DNA of 64,000 bases from Auanema rhodensis (taxonomy: Eukaryota; Nematoda; Chromadorea; Rhabditida; Rhabditidae), in NCBI GenBank assembly GCA_964057225.1, contig OZ059900.1, positions 14,275,638 through 14,339,637 of the forward strand, in the 5' to 3' direction. The notes beneath the pieces are model-generated. The model ran no database searches. It worked only from the letters and a program-made list of their open reading frames with translations, and was not told the DNA's origin. Position numbers and translations under genes: made by a program. This document shows positions 1-12,986 of this stretch, piece by piece. How positions within the stretch are numbered: position 1 is the stretch's first letter; each line of letters begins with the position of its first letter.

Positions 1-189
1 GAGATAGAATACTTAAATTAAATGGAAATGTTTAACAATTTAAAAAAAAATCACAAGCTCAAATCACTTTTGAAAAAACAGAAAGTTTAAAACAACCTTT
101 TTTTCTAATAATTATCGTCTTTATCCGACTTTTGGAAAAAAAGAAAAATAGCATAACATTCAATAACGATGAATCAGAACAAAAACATT

Positions 190-261
190 CTCCCCGGCCG
201 GGAATTGAACCCGGGTCTCGCATGTGACAGACGCGGATACTCACCACTATACTACCGAGGA
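190..261 (-). tRNA. trnD-GUC: tRNA-Asp(GUC), unit 1
   Basis: Type F spacer; consensus tRNA. T5 terminator at 181-185. Confidence 0.96.
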
Positions 262-627
262 TTTAATTTGCACTTAGAAACTTTCATTAAGAGTGTGAGT
301 TTGAATTAAAGTAGAAAAATGAAACACTGTCTCTAACATATCTTGATTTATGGCCTACTTTACTCAAAGAGCTAATTGAAGTTTGGTGTTAGAATGAACG
401 ATTGATTAACGCTGACGTTTCAATTTTTTTCATCGTAATTGAGATAGAACATTTAAATTAAATGGAAATGTTTAACAATTTAGAAAAAAAACACAAGCTC
501 AAATCACTTTTGAAAAAACAGAAAGTTTAAAACAACCTTTTTCTAATAATTATCTTTTTTATCCGACTTTTGGAAAAAAACAAAAATAGCATAACATTCA
601 ATAACGATGAATCAGAACAAAAACATT

Positions 628-699
628 CTCCCCGGCCGGGAATTGAACCCGGGTCTCGCATGTGACAGACGCGGATACTCACCACTATACTACCGAGGA
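628..699 (-). tRNA. trnD-GUC: tRNA-Asp(GUC), unit 2
   Basis: Type M spacer; consensus tRNA, 438 bp from unit 1. Confidence 0.96.
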
Positions 700-1066
700 T
701 TGAATTTGCACTTAGAAACTTTCATTAAGAGTGTGAGTTTGAAATATAGTAGAAAAATGAAACACTGTCTCTAACATATATTGATTTATGGCCTACTTTA
801 CTCAAAGAGCTAATTGAAGTTTGGTGTTAAAATGAACAATTGATTAACGTTGACGTTCCGTTTTTTTTCATCGTAATTAAGATAGAACACTTAAATTAAA
901 TAGAAATGTTTGAAAATTTAAAAAAAAATCACAAGCTCAAATCACTTTTGAAAAAGCAGAAAGTTTAAAATAACCTTTTTTCTAATAATTATCTTTTTAA
1001 TTCGACTTTTGGAAGAAAACAAAATAAGCATAACATTCAATAACGATGAATCAGAACAAAAACATT

Positions 1067-1138
1067 CTCCCCGGCCGGGAATTGAACCCGGGTCTCGCAT
1101 GTGACAGACGCGGATACTCACCACTATACTACCGAGGA
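1067..1138 (-). tRNA. trnD-GUC: tRNA-Asp(GUC), unit 3
   Basis: Type I spacer; consensus tRNA. Confidence 0.96.
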
Positions 1139-1505
1139 TTGAATTTGCACTTAGAAACTTTCATTGAGAGTGTGAGTTTGAAATATAGTAGAAAAATGAA
1201 ACACTGTCTCTAAGATATCTTGATTTATGGCCTACTTTACTCAAAGAGCTAATTGAAGTTTGGTGTTAGAATGAACAATTGATTAACGCTGACGTTCCGT
1301 TTTTTTTCATCGTAATTAAGATAGAACACTTAAATTAAATGAAAATGTTTAACAATTTAGAAAAAAAACACAAGCTCAAATCAATTTTGAAAAAACAGAA
1401 AGTTTAAAATAACCTTTTTTCTAATAATTATCTTTTTAATTCGACTTTTGGAAGAAAACAAAAATAGCATAACATTCAATAACGATGAATCAGAACAAAA
1501 ACATT

Positions 1506-1577
1506 CTCCCCGGCCGGGAATTGAACCCGGGTCTCGCATGTGACAGACGCGGATACTCACCACTATACTACCGAGGA
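1506..1577 (-). tRNA. trnD-GUC: tRNA-Asp(GUC), unit 4
   Basis: Type N spacer; consensus tRNA. Confidence 0.96.
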
Positions 1578-1944
1578 TTTAATTTGCACTTAGAAACTTT
1601 CATTAAGAGTGTGAGTTTGAATTAAAGTAGAAAAATGAAACACTGTCTCTAACATATCTTGATTTATGGCCTACTTTACTCAAAGAGCTAATTGAAGTTT
1701 GGTGTTAGAATGAACAATTGATTAACGCTGACGTTCCGTTTTTTTTCATCGTAATTAAGATAGAACACTTAAATTAAATAGAAATGTTTGAAAATTTTAA
1801 AAAAAATCACAAGCTCAAATCACTTTTGAAAAAACAGAAAGTTTAAAATAACCTTTTTTCTAATAATTATCTTTTTAATTCGACTTTTGGAAGAAAACAA
1901 AAATAGCATAACATTCAATAACGATGAATCAGAACAAAAACATT

Positions 1945-2016
1945 CTCCCCGGCCGGGAATTGAACCCGGGTCTCGCATGTGACAGACGCGGATACTCACC
2001 ACTATACTACCGAGGA
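1945..2016 (-). tRNA. trnD-GUC: tRNA-Asp(GUC), unit 5
   Basis: Type K spacer; consensus tRNA. Confidence 0.96.
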
Positions 2017-2383
2017 TTGAATTTGCACTTAGAAACTTTCATTAAGAGTGTGAGTTTGAAATATAGTAGAAAAATGAAACACTGTCTCTAACATATATTG
2101 ATTTATGGCCTACTTTACTCAAAGAGCTAATTGAAGTTTGGTGTTAAAATGAACAATTGATTAACGTTGACGTTCCGTTTTTTTTCATCGTAATTAAGAT
2201 AGAACACTTAAATTAAATAGAAATGTTTGAAAATTTAAAAAAAAATCACAAGCTCAAATCACTTTTGAAAAAGCAGAAAGTTTAAAATAACCTTTTTTCT
2301 AATAATTATCTTTTTAATTCGACTTTTGGAAGAAAACAAAATAAGCATAACATTCAATAACGATGAATCAGAACAAAAACATT

Positions 2384-2455
2384 CTCCCCGGCCGGGAATT
2401 GAACCCGGGTCTCGCATGTGACAGACGCGGATACTCACCACTATACTACCGAGGA
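2384..2455 (-). tRNA. trnD-GUC: tRNA-Asp(GUC), unit 6
   Basis: Type I spacer; begins a repeat of the I-N-K order of units 3-5. Confidence 0.96.
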
Positions 2456-2822
2456 TTGAATTTGCACTTAGAAACTTTCATTGAGAGTGTGAGTTTGAAA
2501 TATAGTAGAAAAATGAAACACTGTCTCTAAGATATCTTGATTTATGGCCTACTTTACTCAAAGAGCTAATTGAAGTTTGGTGTTAGAATGAACAATTGAT
2601 TAACGCTGACGTTCCGTTTTTTTTCATCGTAATTAAGATAGAACACTTAAATTAAATGAAAATGTTTAACAATTTAGAAAAAAAACACAAGCTCAAATCA
2701 ATTTTGAAAAAACAGAAAGTTTAAAATAACCTTTTTTCTAATAATTATCTTTTTAATTCGACTTTTGGAAGAAAACAAAAATAGCATAACATTCAATAAC
2801 GATGAATCAGAACAAAAACATT

Positions 2823-2894
2823 CTCCCCGGCCGGGAATTGAACCCGGGTCTCGCATGTGACAGACGCGGATACTCACCACTATACTACCGAGGA
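2823..2894 (-). tRNA. trnD-GUC: tRNA-Asp(GUC), unit 7
   Basis: Type N spacer; consensus tRNA. Confidence 0.96.
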
Positions 2895-3261
2895 TTTAAT
2901 TTGCACTTAGAAACTTTCATTAAGAGTGTGAGTTTGAATTAAAGTAGAAAAATGAAACACTGTCTCTAACATATCTTGATTTATGGCCTACTTTACTCAA
3001 AGAGCTAATTGAAGTTTGGTGTTAGAATGAACAATTGATTAACGCTGACGTTCCGTTTTTTTTCATCGTAATTAAGATAGAACACTTAAATTAAATAGAA
3101 ATGTTTGAAAATTTTAAAAAAAATCACAAGCTCAAATCACTTTTGAAAAAACAGAAAGTTTAAAATAACCTTTTTTCTAATAATTATCTTTTTAATTCGA
3201 CTTTTGGAAGAAAACAAAAATAGCATAACATTCAATAACGATGAATCAGAACAAAAACATT

Positions 3262-3333
3262 CTCCCCGGCCGGGAATTGAACCCGGGTCTCGCATGTGAC
3301 AGACGCGGATACTCACCACTATACTACCGAGGA
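3262..3333 (-). tRNA. trnD-GUC: tRNA-Asp(GUC), unit 8
   Basis: Type K spacer; consensus tRNA. Confidence 0.96.
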
Positions 3334-3700
3334 TTGAATTTGCACTTAGAAACTTTCATTGAGAGTGTGAGTTTGAATTAAAGTAGAAAAATGAAACACT
3401 GTCTCTAAGATATCTTGATTTATGGCCTACTTTACTCAAAGAGCTAATTGAAGTTTGGTGTTAAAATGAACAATTGATTAACGCTGACGTTCCATTTTTT
3501 TTCATCGTAATTGAGATAGAATACTTAAATTAAATGAAAATGTTTAACAATTTAAAAAAAAATCACAAGCTCAAATCACTTTTGAAAAAACAGAAAGTTT
3601 AAAACAACCTTTTTTCTAATAATTATCGTCTTTATCCGACTTTTGGAAAAAAAGAAAAATAGCATAACATTCAATAACGATGAATCAGAACAAAAACATT

Positions 3701-3772
3701 CTCCCCGGCCGGGAATTGAACCCGGGTCTCGCATGTGACAGACGCGGATACTCACCACTATACTACCGAGGA
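3701..3772 (-). tRNA. trnD-GUC: tRNA-Asp(GUC), unit 9
   Basis: Type F spacer; first unit of a five-unit F-M-N-N-K block. Confidence 0.96.
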
Positions 3773-4138
3773 TTTAATTTGCACTTAGAAACTTTCATTA
3801 AGAGTGTGAGTTTGAATTAAAGTAGAAAAATGAAACACTGTCTCTAACATATCTTGATTTATGGCCTGCTTTACTCAAAGAGCTAATTGAAGTTTGGTGT
3901 TAGAATGAACGATTGATTAACGCTGACGTTTCAATTTTTTTCATCGTAATTGAGATAGAACATTTAAATTAAATGGAAATGTTTAACAATTTAGAAAAAA
4001 AACACAAGCTCAAATCACTTTTGAAAAAACAGAAAGTTTAAAACAACCTTTTTCTAATAATTATCTTTTTTATCCGACTTTTGGAAAAAAACAAAAATAG
4101 CATAACATTCAATAACGATGAATCAGAACAAAAACATT

Positions 4139-4210
4139 CTCCCCGGCCGGGAATTGAACCCGGGTCTCGCATGTGACAGACGCGGATACTCACCACTATA
4201 CTACCGAGGA
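4139..4210 (-). tRNA. trnD-GUC: tRNA-Asp(GUC), unit 10
   Basis: Type M spacer; consensus tRNA. Confidence 0.96.
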
Positions 4211-4577
4211 TTGAATTTGCACTTAGAAACTTTCATTAAGAGTGTGAGTTTGAAATATAGTAGAAAAATGAAACACTGTCTCTAACATATATTGATTTAT
4301 GGCCTACTTTACTCAAAGAGCTAATTGAAGTTTGGTGTTAAAATGAACAATTGATTAACGTTGACGTTCCGTTTTTTTTCATCGTAATTAAGATAGAACA
4401 CTTAAATTAAATAGAAATGTTTGAAAATTTAAAAAAAAATCACAAGCTCAAATCAATTTTGAAAAAACAGAAAGTTTAAAATAACCTTTTTTCTAATAAT
4501 TATCTTTTTATTTCGACTTTTGGAAGAAAACAAAAATAGCATAACATTCAATAACGATGAATCAGAACAAAAACATT

Positions 4578-4649
4578 CTCCCCGGCCGGGAATTGAACCC
4601 GGGTCTCGCATGTGACAGACGCGGATACTCACCACTATACTACCGAGGA
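4578..4649 (-). tRNA. trnD-GUC: tRNA-Asp(GUC), unit 11
   Basis: Type N spacer with the tttatttcgac variant that marks this block position. Confidence 0.96.
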
Positions 4650-5016
4650 TTTAATTTGCACTTAGAAACTTTCATTAAGAGTGTGAGTTTGAATTAAAGT
4701 AGAAAAATGAAACACTGTCTCTAAGATATCTTGATTTATGGCCTACTTTACTCAAAGAGCTAATTGAAGTTTGGTGTTAGAATGAACAATTGATTAACGC
4801 TGACGTTCCATTTTTTTTTATCGTAATTGAGATAGAATACTTAAATTAAATGAAAATGTTTAACAATTTAGAAAAAAAACACAAGCTCAAATCAATTTTG
4901 AAAAAACAGAAAGTTTAAAATAACCTTTTTTCTAATAATTATCTTTTTAATTCGACTTTTGGAAGAAAACAAAAATAGCATAACATTCAATAACGATGAA
5001 TCAGAACAAAAACATT

Positions 5017-5088
5017 CTCCCCGGCCGGGAATTGAACCCGGGTCTCGCATGTGACAGACGCGGATACTCACCACTATACTACCGAGGA
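5017..5088 (-). tRNA. trnD-GUC: tRNA-Asp(GUC), unit 12
   Basis: Type N spacer; consensus tRNA. Confidence 0.96.
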
Positions 5089-5455
5089 TTGAATTTGCAC
5101 TTAGAAACTTTCATTGAGAGTGTGAGTTTGAATTAAAGTAGAAAAATGAAACACTGTCTCTAACATATCTTGATTTATGGCCTACTTTACTCAAAGAGCT
5201 AATTGAAGTTTGGTGTTAGAATGAACAATTGATTAACGCTGACGTTCCGTTTTTTTTCATCGTAATTAAGATAGAACACTTAAATTAAATAGAAATGTTT
5301 GAAAATTTTAAAAAAAATCACAAGCTCAAATCACTTTTGAAAAAACAGAAAGTTTAAAATAACCTTTTTTCTAATAATTATCTTTTTAATTCGACTTTTG
5401 GAAGAAAACAAAAATAGCATAACATTCAATAACGATGAATCAGAACAAAAACATT

Positions 5456-5527
5456 CTCCCCGGCCGGGAATTGAACCCGGGTCTCGCATGTGACAGACGC
5501 GGATACTCACCACTATACTACCGAGGA
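5456..5527 (-). tRNA. trnD-GUC: tRNA-Asp(GUC), unit 13
   Basis: Type K spacer; closes the block begun at unit 9. Confidence 0.96.
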
Positions 5528-5894
5528 TTGAATTTGCACTTAGAAACTTTCATTGAGAGTGTGAGTTTGAATTAAAGTAGAAAAATGAAACACTGTCTCT
5601 AAGATATCTTGATTTATGGCCTACTTTACTCAAAGAGCTAATTGAAGTTTGGTGTTAAAATGAACAATTGATTAACGCTGACGTTCCATTTTTTTTCATC
5701 GTAATTGAGATAGAATACTTAAATTAAATGGAAATGTTTAACAATTTAAAAAAAAATCACAAGCTCAAATCACTTTTGAAAAAACAGAAAGTTTAAAACA
5801 ACCTTTTTTCTAATAATTATCGTCTTTATCCGACTTTTGGAAAAAAAGAAAAATAGCATAACATTCAATAACGATGAATCAGAACAAAAACATT

Positions 5895-5966
5895 CTCCCC
5901 GGCCGGGAATTGAACCCGGGTCTCGCATGTGACAGACGCGGATACTCACCACTATACTACCGAGGA
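5895..5966 (-). tRNA. trnD-GUC: tRNA-Asp(GUC), unit 14
   Basis: Type F spacer; 2194 bp after the equivalent unit 9. Confidence 0.96.
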
Positions 5967-6332
5967 TTTAATTTGCACTTAGAAACTTTCATTAAGAGTG
6001 TGAGTTTGAATTAAAGTAGAAAAATGAAACACTGTCTCTAACATATCTTGATTTATGGCCTGCTTTACTCAAAGAGCTAATTGAAGTTTGGTGTTAGAAT
6101 GAACGATTGATTAACGCTGACGTTTCAATTTTTTTCATCGTAATTGAGATAGAACATTTAAATTAAATGGAAATGTTTAACAATTTAGAAAAAAAACACA
6201 AGCTCAAATCACTTTTGAAAAAACAGAAAGTTTAAAACAACCTTTTTCTAATAATTATCTTTTTTATCCGACTTTTGGAAAAAAACAAAAATAGCATAAC
6301 ATTCAATAACGATGAATCAGAACAAAAACATT

Positions 6333-6404
6333 CTCCCCGGCCGGGAATTGAACCCGGGTCTCGCATGTGACAGACGCGGATACTCACCACTATACTACCG
6401 AGGA
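6333..6404 (-). tRNA. trnD-GUC: tRNA-Asp(GUC), unit 15
   Basis: Type M spacer; consensus tRNA. Confidence 0.96.
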
Positions 6405-6771
6405 TTGAATTTGCACTTAGAAACTTTCATTAAGAGTGTGAGTTTGAAATATAGTAGAAAAATGAAACACTGTCTCTAACATATATTGATTTATGGCCTA
6501 CTTTACTCAAAGAGCTAATTGAAGTTTGGTGTTAAAATGAACAATTGATTAACGTTGACGTTCCGTTTTTTTTCATCGTAATTAAGATAGAACACTTAAA
6601 TTAAATAGAAATGTTTGAAAATTTAAAAAAAAATCACAAGCTCAAATCAATTTTGAAAAAACAGAAAGTTTAAAATAACCTTTTTTCTAATAATTATCTT
6701 TTTATTTCGACTTTTGGAAGAAAACAAAAATAGCATAACATTCAATAACGATGAATCAGAACAAAAACATT

Positions 6772-6843
6772 CTCCCCGGCCGGGAATTGAACCCGGGTCT
6801 CGCATGTGACAGACGCGGATACTCACCACTATACTACCGAGGA
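6772..6843 (-). tRNA. trnD-GUC: tRNA-Asp(GUC), unit 16
   Basis: Type N spacer with the tttatttcgac variant. Confidence 0.96.
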
Positions 6844-7210
6844 TTTAATTTGCACTTAGAAACTTTCATTAAGAGTGTGAGTTTGAATTAAAGTAGAAAA
6901 ATGAAACACTGTCTCTAAGATATCTTGATTTATGGCCTACTTTACTCAAAGAGCTAATTGAAGTTTGGTGTTAGAATGAACAATTGATTAACGCTGACGT
7001 TCCATTTTTTTTTATCGTAATTGAGATAGAATACTTAAATTAAATGAAAATGTTTAACAATTTAGAAAAAAAACACAAGCTCAAATCAATTTTGAAAAAA
7101 CAGAAAGTTTAAAATAACCTTTTTTCTAATAATTATCTTTTTAATTCGACTTTTGGAAGAAAACAAAAATAGCATAACATTCAATAACGATGAATCAGAA
7201 CAAAAACATT

Positions 7211-7282
7211 CTCCCCGGCCGGGAATTGAACCCGGGTCTCGCATGTGACAGACGCGGATACTCACCACTATACTACCGAGGA
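7211..7282 (-). tRNA. trnD-GUC: tRNA-Asp(GUC), unit 17
   Basis: Type N spacer; consensus tRNA. Confidence 0.96.
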
Positions 7283-7648
7283 TTTAATTTGCACTTAGAA
7301 ACTTTCATTAAGAGTGTGAGTTTGAATTAAAGTAGAAAAATGAAACACTGTCTCTAACATATCTTGATTTATGGCCTACTTTACTCAAAGAGCTAATTGA
7401 AGTTTGGTGTTAAAATGAACAATTGATTAACGTTGACGTTCCGTTTTTTTTCATCGTAATTAAGATAGAACACTTAAATTAAATAGAAATGTTTGAAAAT
7501 TTAAAAAAAAATCACAAGCTCAAATCACTTTTGAAAAAGCAGAAAGTTTAAAACAACCTTTTTCTAATAATTATCTTTTTTATCCGACTTTTGGAAAAAA
7601 ACAAAAATAGCATAACATTCAATAACGATGAATCAGAACAAAAACATT

Positions 7649-7720
7649 CTCCCCGGCCGGGAATTGAACCCGGGTCTCGCATGTGACAGACGCGGATACT
7701 CACCACTATACTACCGAGGA
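7649..7720 (-). tRNA. trnD-GUC: tRNA-Asp(GUC), unit 18
   Basis: M-type trailer side with the aaaaagcag of an I unit, so a likely recombinant unit. Confidence 0.96.
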
Positions 7721-8087
7721 TTGAATTTGCACTTAGAAACTTTCATTAAGAGTGTGAGTTTGAAATATAGTAGAAAAATGAAACACTGTCTCTAACATAT
7801 ATTGATTTATGGCCTACTTTACTCAAAGAGCTAATTGAAGTTTGGTGTTAAAATGAACAATTGATTAACGTTGACGTTCCGTTTTTTTTCATCGTAATTA
7901 AGATAGAACACTTAAATTAAATAGAAATGTTTGAAAATTTAAAAAAAAATCACAAGCTCAAATCACTTTTGAAAAAGCAGAAAGTTTAAAATAACCTTTT
8001 TTCTAATAATTATCTTTTTAATTCGACTTTTGGAAGAAAACAAAATAAGCATAACATTCAATAACGATGAATCAGAACAAAAACATT

Positions 8088-8159
8088 CTCCCCGGCCGGG
8101 AATTGAACCCGGGTCTCGCATGTGACAGACGCGGATACTCACCACTATACTACCGAGGA
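8088..8159 (-). tRNA. trnD-GUC: tRNA-Asp(GUC), unit 19
   Basis: Type I spacer; consensus tRNA. Confidence 0.96.
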
Positions 8160-8526
8160 TTGAATTTGCACTTAGAAACTTTCATTGAGAGTGTGAGTTT
8201 GAAATATAGTAGAAAAATGAAACACTGTCTCTAAGATATCTTGATTTATGGCCTACTTTACTCAAAGAGCTAATTGAAGTTTGGTGTTAGAATGAACAAT
8301 TGATTAACGCTGACGTTCCATTTTTTTTTATCGTAATTGAGATAGAATACTTAAATTAAATGAAAATGTTTAACAATTTAGAAAAAAAACACAAGCTCAA
8401 ATCAATTTTGAAAAAACAGAAAGTTTAAAATAACCTTTTTTCTAATAATTATCTTTTTAATTCGACTTTTGGAAGAAAACAAAAATAGCATAACATTCAA
8501 TAACGATGAATCAGAACAAAAACATT

Positions 8527-8598
8527 CTCCCCGGCCGGGAATTGAACCCGGGTCTCGCATGTGACAGACGCGGATACTCACCACTATACTACCGAGGA
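8527..8598 (-). tRNA. trnD-GUC: tRNA-Asp(GUC), unit 20
   Basis: Type N spacer; consensus tRNA. Confidence 0.96.
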
Positions 8599-8965
8599 TT
8601 TAATTTGCACTTAGAAACTTTCATTAAGAGTGTGAGTTTGAATTAAAGTAGAAAAATGAAACACTGTCTCTAACATATCTTGATTTATGGCCTACTTTAC
8701 TCAAAGAGCTAATTGAAGTTTGGTGTTAGAATGAACAATTGATTAACGCTGACGTTCCGTTTTTTTTCATCGTAATTAAGATAGAACACTTAAATTAAAT
8801 AGAAATGTTTGAAAATTTTAAAAAAAATCACAAGCTCAAATCACTTTTGAAAAAACAGAAAGTTTAAAATAACCTTTTTTCTAATAATTATCTTTTTAAT
8901 TCGACTTTTGGAAGAAAACAAAAATAGCATAACATTCAATAACGATGAATCAGAACAAAAACATT

Positions 8966-9037
8966 CTCCCCGGCCGGGAATTGAACCCGGGTCTCGCATG
9001 TGACAGACGCGGATACTCACCACTATACTACCGAGGA
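8966..9037 (-). tRNA. trnD-GUC: tRNA-Asp(GUC), unit 21
   Basis: Type K spacer; consensus tRNA. Confidence 0.96.
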
Positions 9038-9404
9038 TTGAATTTGCACTTAGAAACTTTCATTGAGAGTGTGAGTTTGAATTAAAGTAGAAAAATGAAA
9101 CACTGTCTCTAAGATATCTTGATTTATGGCCTACTTTACTCAAAGAGCTAATTGAAGTTTGGTGTTAAAATGAACAATTGATTAACGCTGACGTTCCATT
9201 TTTTTTCATCGTAATTGAGATAGAATACTTAAATTAAATGGAAATGTTTAACAATTTAAAAAAAAATCACAAGCTCAAATCACTTTTGAAAAAACAGAAA
9301 GTTTAAAACAACCTTTTTTCTAATAATTATCGTCTTTATCCGACTTTTGGAAAAAAAGAAAAATAGCATAACATTCAATAACGATGAATCAGAACAAAAA
9401 CATT

Positions 9405-9476
9405 CTCCCCGGCCGGGAATTGAACCCGGGTCTCGCATGTGACAGACGCGGATACTCACCACTATACTACCGAGGA
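9405..9476 (-). tRNA. trnD-GUC: tRNA-Asp(GUC), unit 22
   Basis: Type F spacer; starts another F-M-N-N-K block. Confidence 0.96.
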
Positions 9477-9842
9477 TTTAATTTGCACTTAGAAACTTTC
9501 ATTAAGAGTGTGAGTTTGAATTAAAGTAGAAAAATGAAACACTGTCTCTAACATATCTTGATTTATGGCCTGCTTTACTCAAAGAGCTAATTGAAGTTTG
9601 GTGTTAGAATGAACGATTGATTAACGCTGACGTTTCAATTTTTTTCATCGTAATTGAGATAGAACATTTAAATTAAATGGAAATGTTTAACAATTTAGAA
9701 AAAAAACACAAGCTCAAATCACTTTTGAAAAAACAGAAAGTTTAAAACAACCTTTTTCTAATAATTATCTTTTTTATCCGACTTTTGGAAAAAAACAAAA
9801 ATAGCATAACATTCAATAACGATGAATCAGAACAAAAACATT

Positions 9843-9914
9843 CTCCCCGGCCGGGAATTGAACCCGGGTCTCGCATGTGACAGACGCGGATACTCACCAC
9901 TATACTACCGAGGA
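9843..9914 (-). tRNA. trnD-GUC: tRNA-Asp(GUC), unit 23
   Basis: Type M spacer; consensus tRNA. Confidence 0.96.
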
Positions 9915-10281
9915 TTGAATTTGCACTTAGAAACTTTCATTAAGAGTGTGAGTTTGAAATATAGTAGAAAAATGAAACACTGTCTCTAACATATATTGAT
10001 TTATGGCCTACTTTACTCAAAGAGCTAATTGAAGTTTGGTGTTAAAATGAACAATTGATTAACGTTGACGTTCCGTTTTTTTTCATCGTAATTAAGATAG
10101 AACACTTAAATTAAATAGAAATGTTTGAAAATTTAAAAAAAAATCACAAGCTCAAATCAGTTTTGAAAAAACAGAAAGTTTAAAATAACCTTTTTTCTAA
10201 TAATTATCTTTTTATTTCGACTTTTGGAAGAAAACAAAAATAGCATAACATTCAATAACGATGAATCAGAACAAAAACATT

Positions 10282-10353
10282 CTCCCCGGCCGGGAATTGA
10301 ACCCGGGTCTCGCATGTGACAGACGCGGATACTCACCACTATACTACCGAGGA
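10282..10353 (-). tRNA. trnD-GUC: tRNA-Asp(GUC), unit 24
   Basis: Type N spacer with tttatttcgac; atcagttttg at the spacer end is private to this unit. Confidence 0.96.
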
Positions 10354-10720
10354 TTTAATTTGCACTTAGAAACTTTCATTAAGAGTGTGAGTTTGAATTA
10401 AAGTAGAAAAATGAAACACTGTCTCTAAGATATCTTGATTTATGGCCTACTTTACTCAAAGAGCTAATTGAAGTTTGGTGTTAGAATGAACAATTGATTA
10501 ACGCTGACGTTCCATTTTTTTTTATCGTAATTGAGATAGAATACTTAAATTAAATGAAAATGTTTAACAATTTAGAAAAAAAACACAAGCTCAAATCAAT
10601 TTTGAAAAAACAGAAAGTTTAAAATAACCTTTTTTCTAATAATTATCTTTTTAATTCGACTTTTGGAAGAAAACAAAAATAGCATAACATTCAATAACGA
10701 TGAATCAGAACAAAAACATT

Positions 10721-10792
10721 CTCCCCGGCCGGGAATTGAACCCGGGTCTCGCATGTGACAGACGCGGATACTCACCACTATACTACCGAGGA
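10721..10792 (-). tRNA. trnD-GUC: tRNA-Asp(GUC), unit 25
   Basis: Type N spacer; consensus tRNA. Confidence 0.96.
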
Positions 10793-11159
10793 TTTAATTT
10801 GCACTTAGAAACTTTCATTAAGAGTGTGAGTTTGAATTAAAGTAGAAAAATGAAACACTGTCTCTAACATATCTTGATTTATGGCCTACTTTACTCAAAG
10901 AGCTAATTGAAGTTTGGTGTTAGAATGAACAATTGATTAACGCTGACGTTCCGTTTTTTTTCATCGTAATTAAGATAGAACACTTAAATTAAATAGAAAT
11001 GTTTGAAAATTTAAAAAAAAATCACAAGCTCAAATCACTTTTGAAAAAACAGAAAGTTTAAAATAACCTTTTTTCTAATAATTATCTTTTTAATTCGACT
11101 TTTGGAAGAAAACAAAAATAGCATAACATTCAATAACGATGAATCAGAACAAAAACATT

Positions 11160-11231
11160 CTCCCCGGCCGGGAATTGAACCCGGGTCTCGCATGTGACAG
11201 ACGCGGATACTCACCACTATACTACCGAGGA
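11160..11231 (-). tRNA. trnD-GUC: tRNA-Asp(GUC), unit 26
   Basis: Type K spacer; consensus tRNA. Confidence 0.96.
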
Positions 11232-11598
11232 TTGAATTTGCACTTAGAAACTTTCATTAAGAGTGTGAGTTTGAAATATAGTAGAAAAATGAAACACTGT
11301 CTCTAACATATATTGATTTATGGCCTACTTTACTCAAAGAGCTAATTGAAGTTTGGTGTTAAAATGAACAATTGATTAACGTTGACGTTCCGTTTTTTTT
11401 CATCGTAATTAAGATAGAACACTTAAATTAAATAGAAATGTTTGAAAATTTAAAAAAAAATCACAAGCTCAAATCACTTTTGAAAAAGCAGAAAGTTTAA
11501 AATAACCTTTTTTCTAATAATTATCTTTTTAATTCGACTTTTGGAAGAAAACAAAATAAGCATAACATTCAATAACGATGAATCAGAACAAAAACATT

Positions 11599-11670
11599 CT
11601 CCCCGGCCGGGAATTGAACCCGGGTCTCGCATGTGACAGACGCGGATACTCACCACTATACTACCGAGGA
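11599..11670 (-). tRNA. trnD-GUC: tRNA-Asp(GUC), unit 27
   Basis: Type I spacer; consensus tRNA. Confidence 0.96.
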
Positions 11671-12037
11671 TTGAATTTGCACTTAGAAACTTTCATTGAG
11701 AGTGTGAGTTTGAATTAAAGTAGAAAAATGAAACACTGTCTCTAAGATATCTTGATTTATGGCCTACTTTACTCAAAGAGCTAATTGAAGTTTGGTGTTA
11801 GAATGAACAATTGATTAACGCTGACGTTCCATTTTTTTTTATCGTAATTGAGATAGAATACTTAAATTAAATGAAAATGTTTAACAATTTAGAAAAAAAA
11901 CACAAGCTCAAATCAATTTTGAAAAAACAGAAAGTTTAAAATAACCTTTTTTCTAATAATTATCTTTTTAATTCGACTTTTGGAAGAAAACAAAAATAGC
12001 ATAACATTCAATAACGATGAATCAGAACAAAAACATT

Positions 12038-12109
12038 CTCCCCGGCCGGGAATTGAACCCGGGTCTCGCATGTGACAGACGCGGATACTCACCACTATAC
12101 TACCGAGGA
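12038..12109 (-). tRNA. trnD-GUC: tRNA-Asp(GUC), unit 28
   Basis: Type N spacer; consensus tRNA. Confidence 0.96.
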
Positions 12110-12475
12110 TTTAATTTGCACTTAGAAACTTTCATTAAGAGTGTGAGTTTGAATTAAAGTAGAAAAATGAAACACTGTCTCTAACATATCTTGATTTATG
12201 GCCTACTTTACTCAAAGAGCTAATTGAAGTTTGGTGTTAGAATGAACGATTGATTAACGCTGACGTTTCAATTTTTTTCATCGTAATTGAGATAGAACAT
12301 TTAAATTAAATGGAAATGTTTAACAATTTAGAAAAAAAACACAAGCTCAAATCACTTTTGAAAAAACAGAAAGTTTAAAACAACCTTTTTCTAATAATTA
12401 TCTTTTTTATCCGACTTTTGGAAAAAAACAAAAATAGCATAACATTCAATAACGATGAATCAGAACAAAAACATT

Positions 12476-12547
12476 CTCCCCGGCCGGGAATTGAACCCGG
12501 GTCTCGCATGTGACAGACGCGGATACTCACCACTATACTACCGAGGA
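12476..12547 (-). tRNA. trnD-GUC: tRNA-Asp(GUC), unit 29
   Basis: Type M spacer; consensus tRNA. Confidence 0.96.
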
Positions 12548-12914
12548 TTGAATTTGCACTTAGAAACTTTCATTAAGAGTGTGAGTTTGAAATATAGTAG
12601 AAAAATGAAACACTGTCTCTAACATATATTGATTTATGGCCTACTTTACTCAAAGAGCTAATTGAAGTTTGGTGTTAAAATGAACAATTGATTAACGTTG
12701 ACGTTCCGTTTTTTTTCATCGTAATTAAGATAGAACACTTAAATTAAATAGAAATGTTTGAAAATTTAAAAAAAAATCACAAGCTCAAATCACTTTTGAA
12801 AAAGCAGAAAGTTTAAAATAACCTTTTTTCTAATAATTATCTTTTTAATTCGACTTTTGGAAGAAAACAAAAATAGCATAACATTCAATAACGATGAATC
12901 AGAACAAAAACATT

Positions 12915-12986
12915 CTCCCCGGCCGGGAATTGAACCCGGGTCTCGCATGTGACAGACGCGGATACTCACCACTATACTACCGAGGA
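12915..12986 (-). tRNA. trnD-GUC: tRNA-Asp(GUC), unit 30
   Basis: Hybrid spacer: I-type aaaaagcag but caaaaatagc. Confidence 0.96.
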
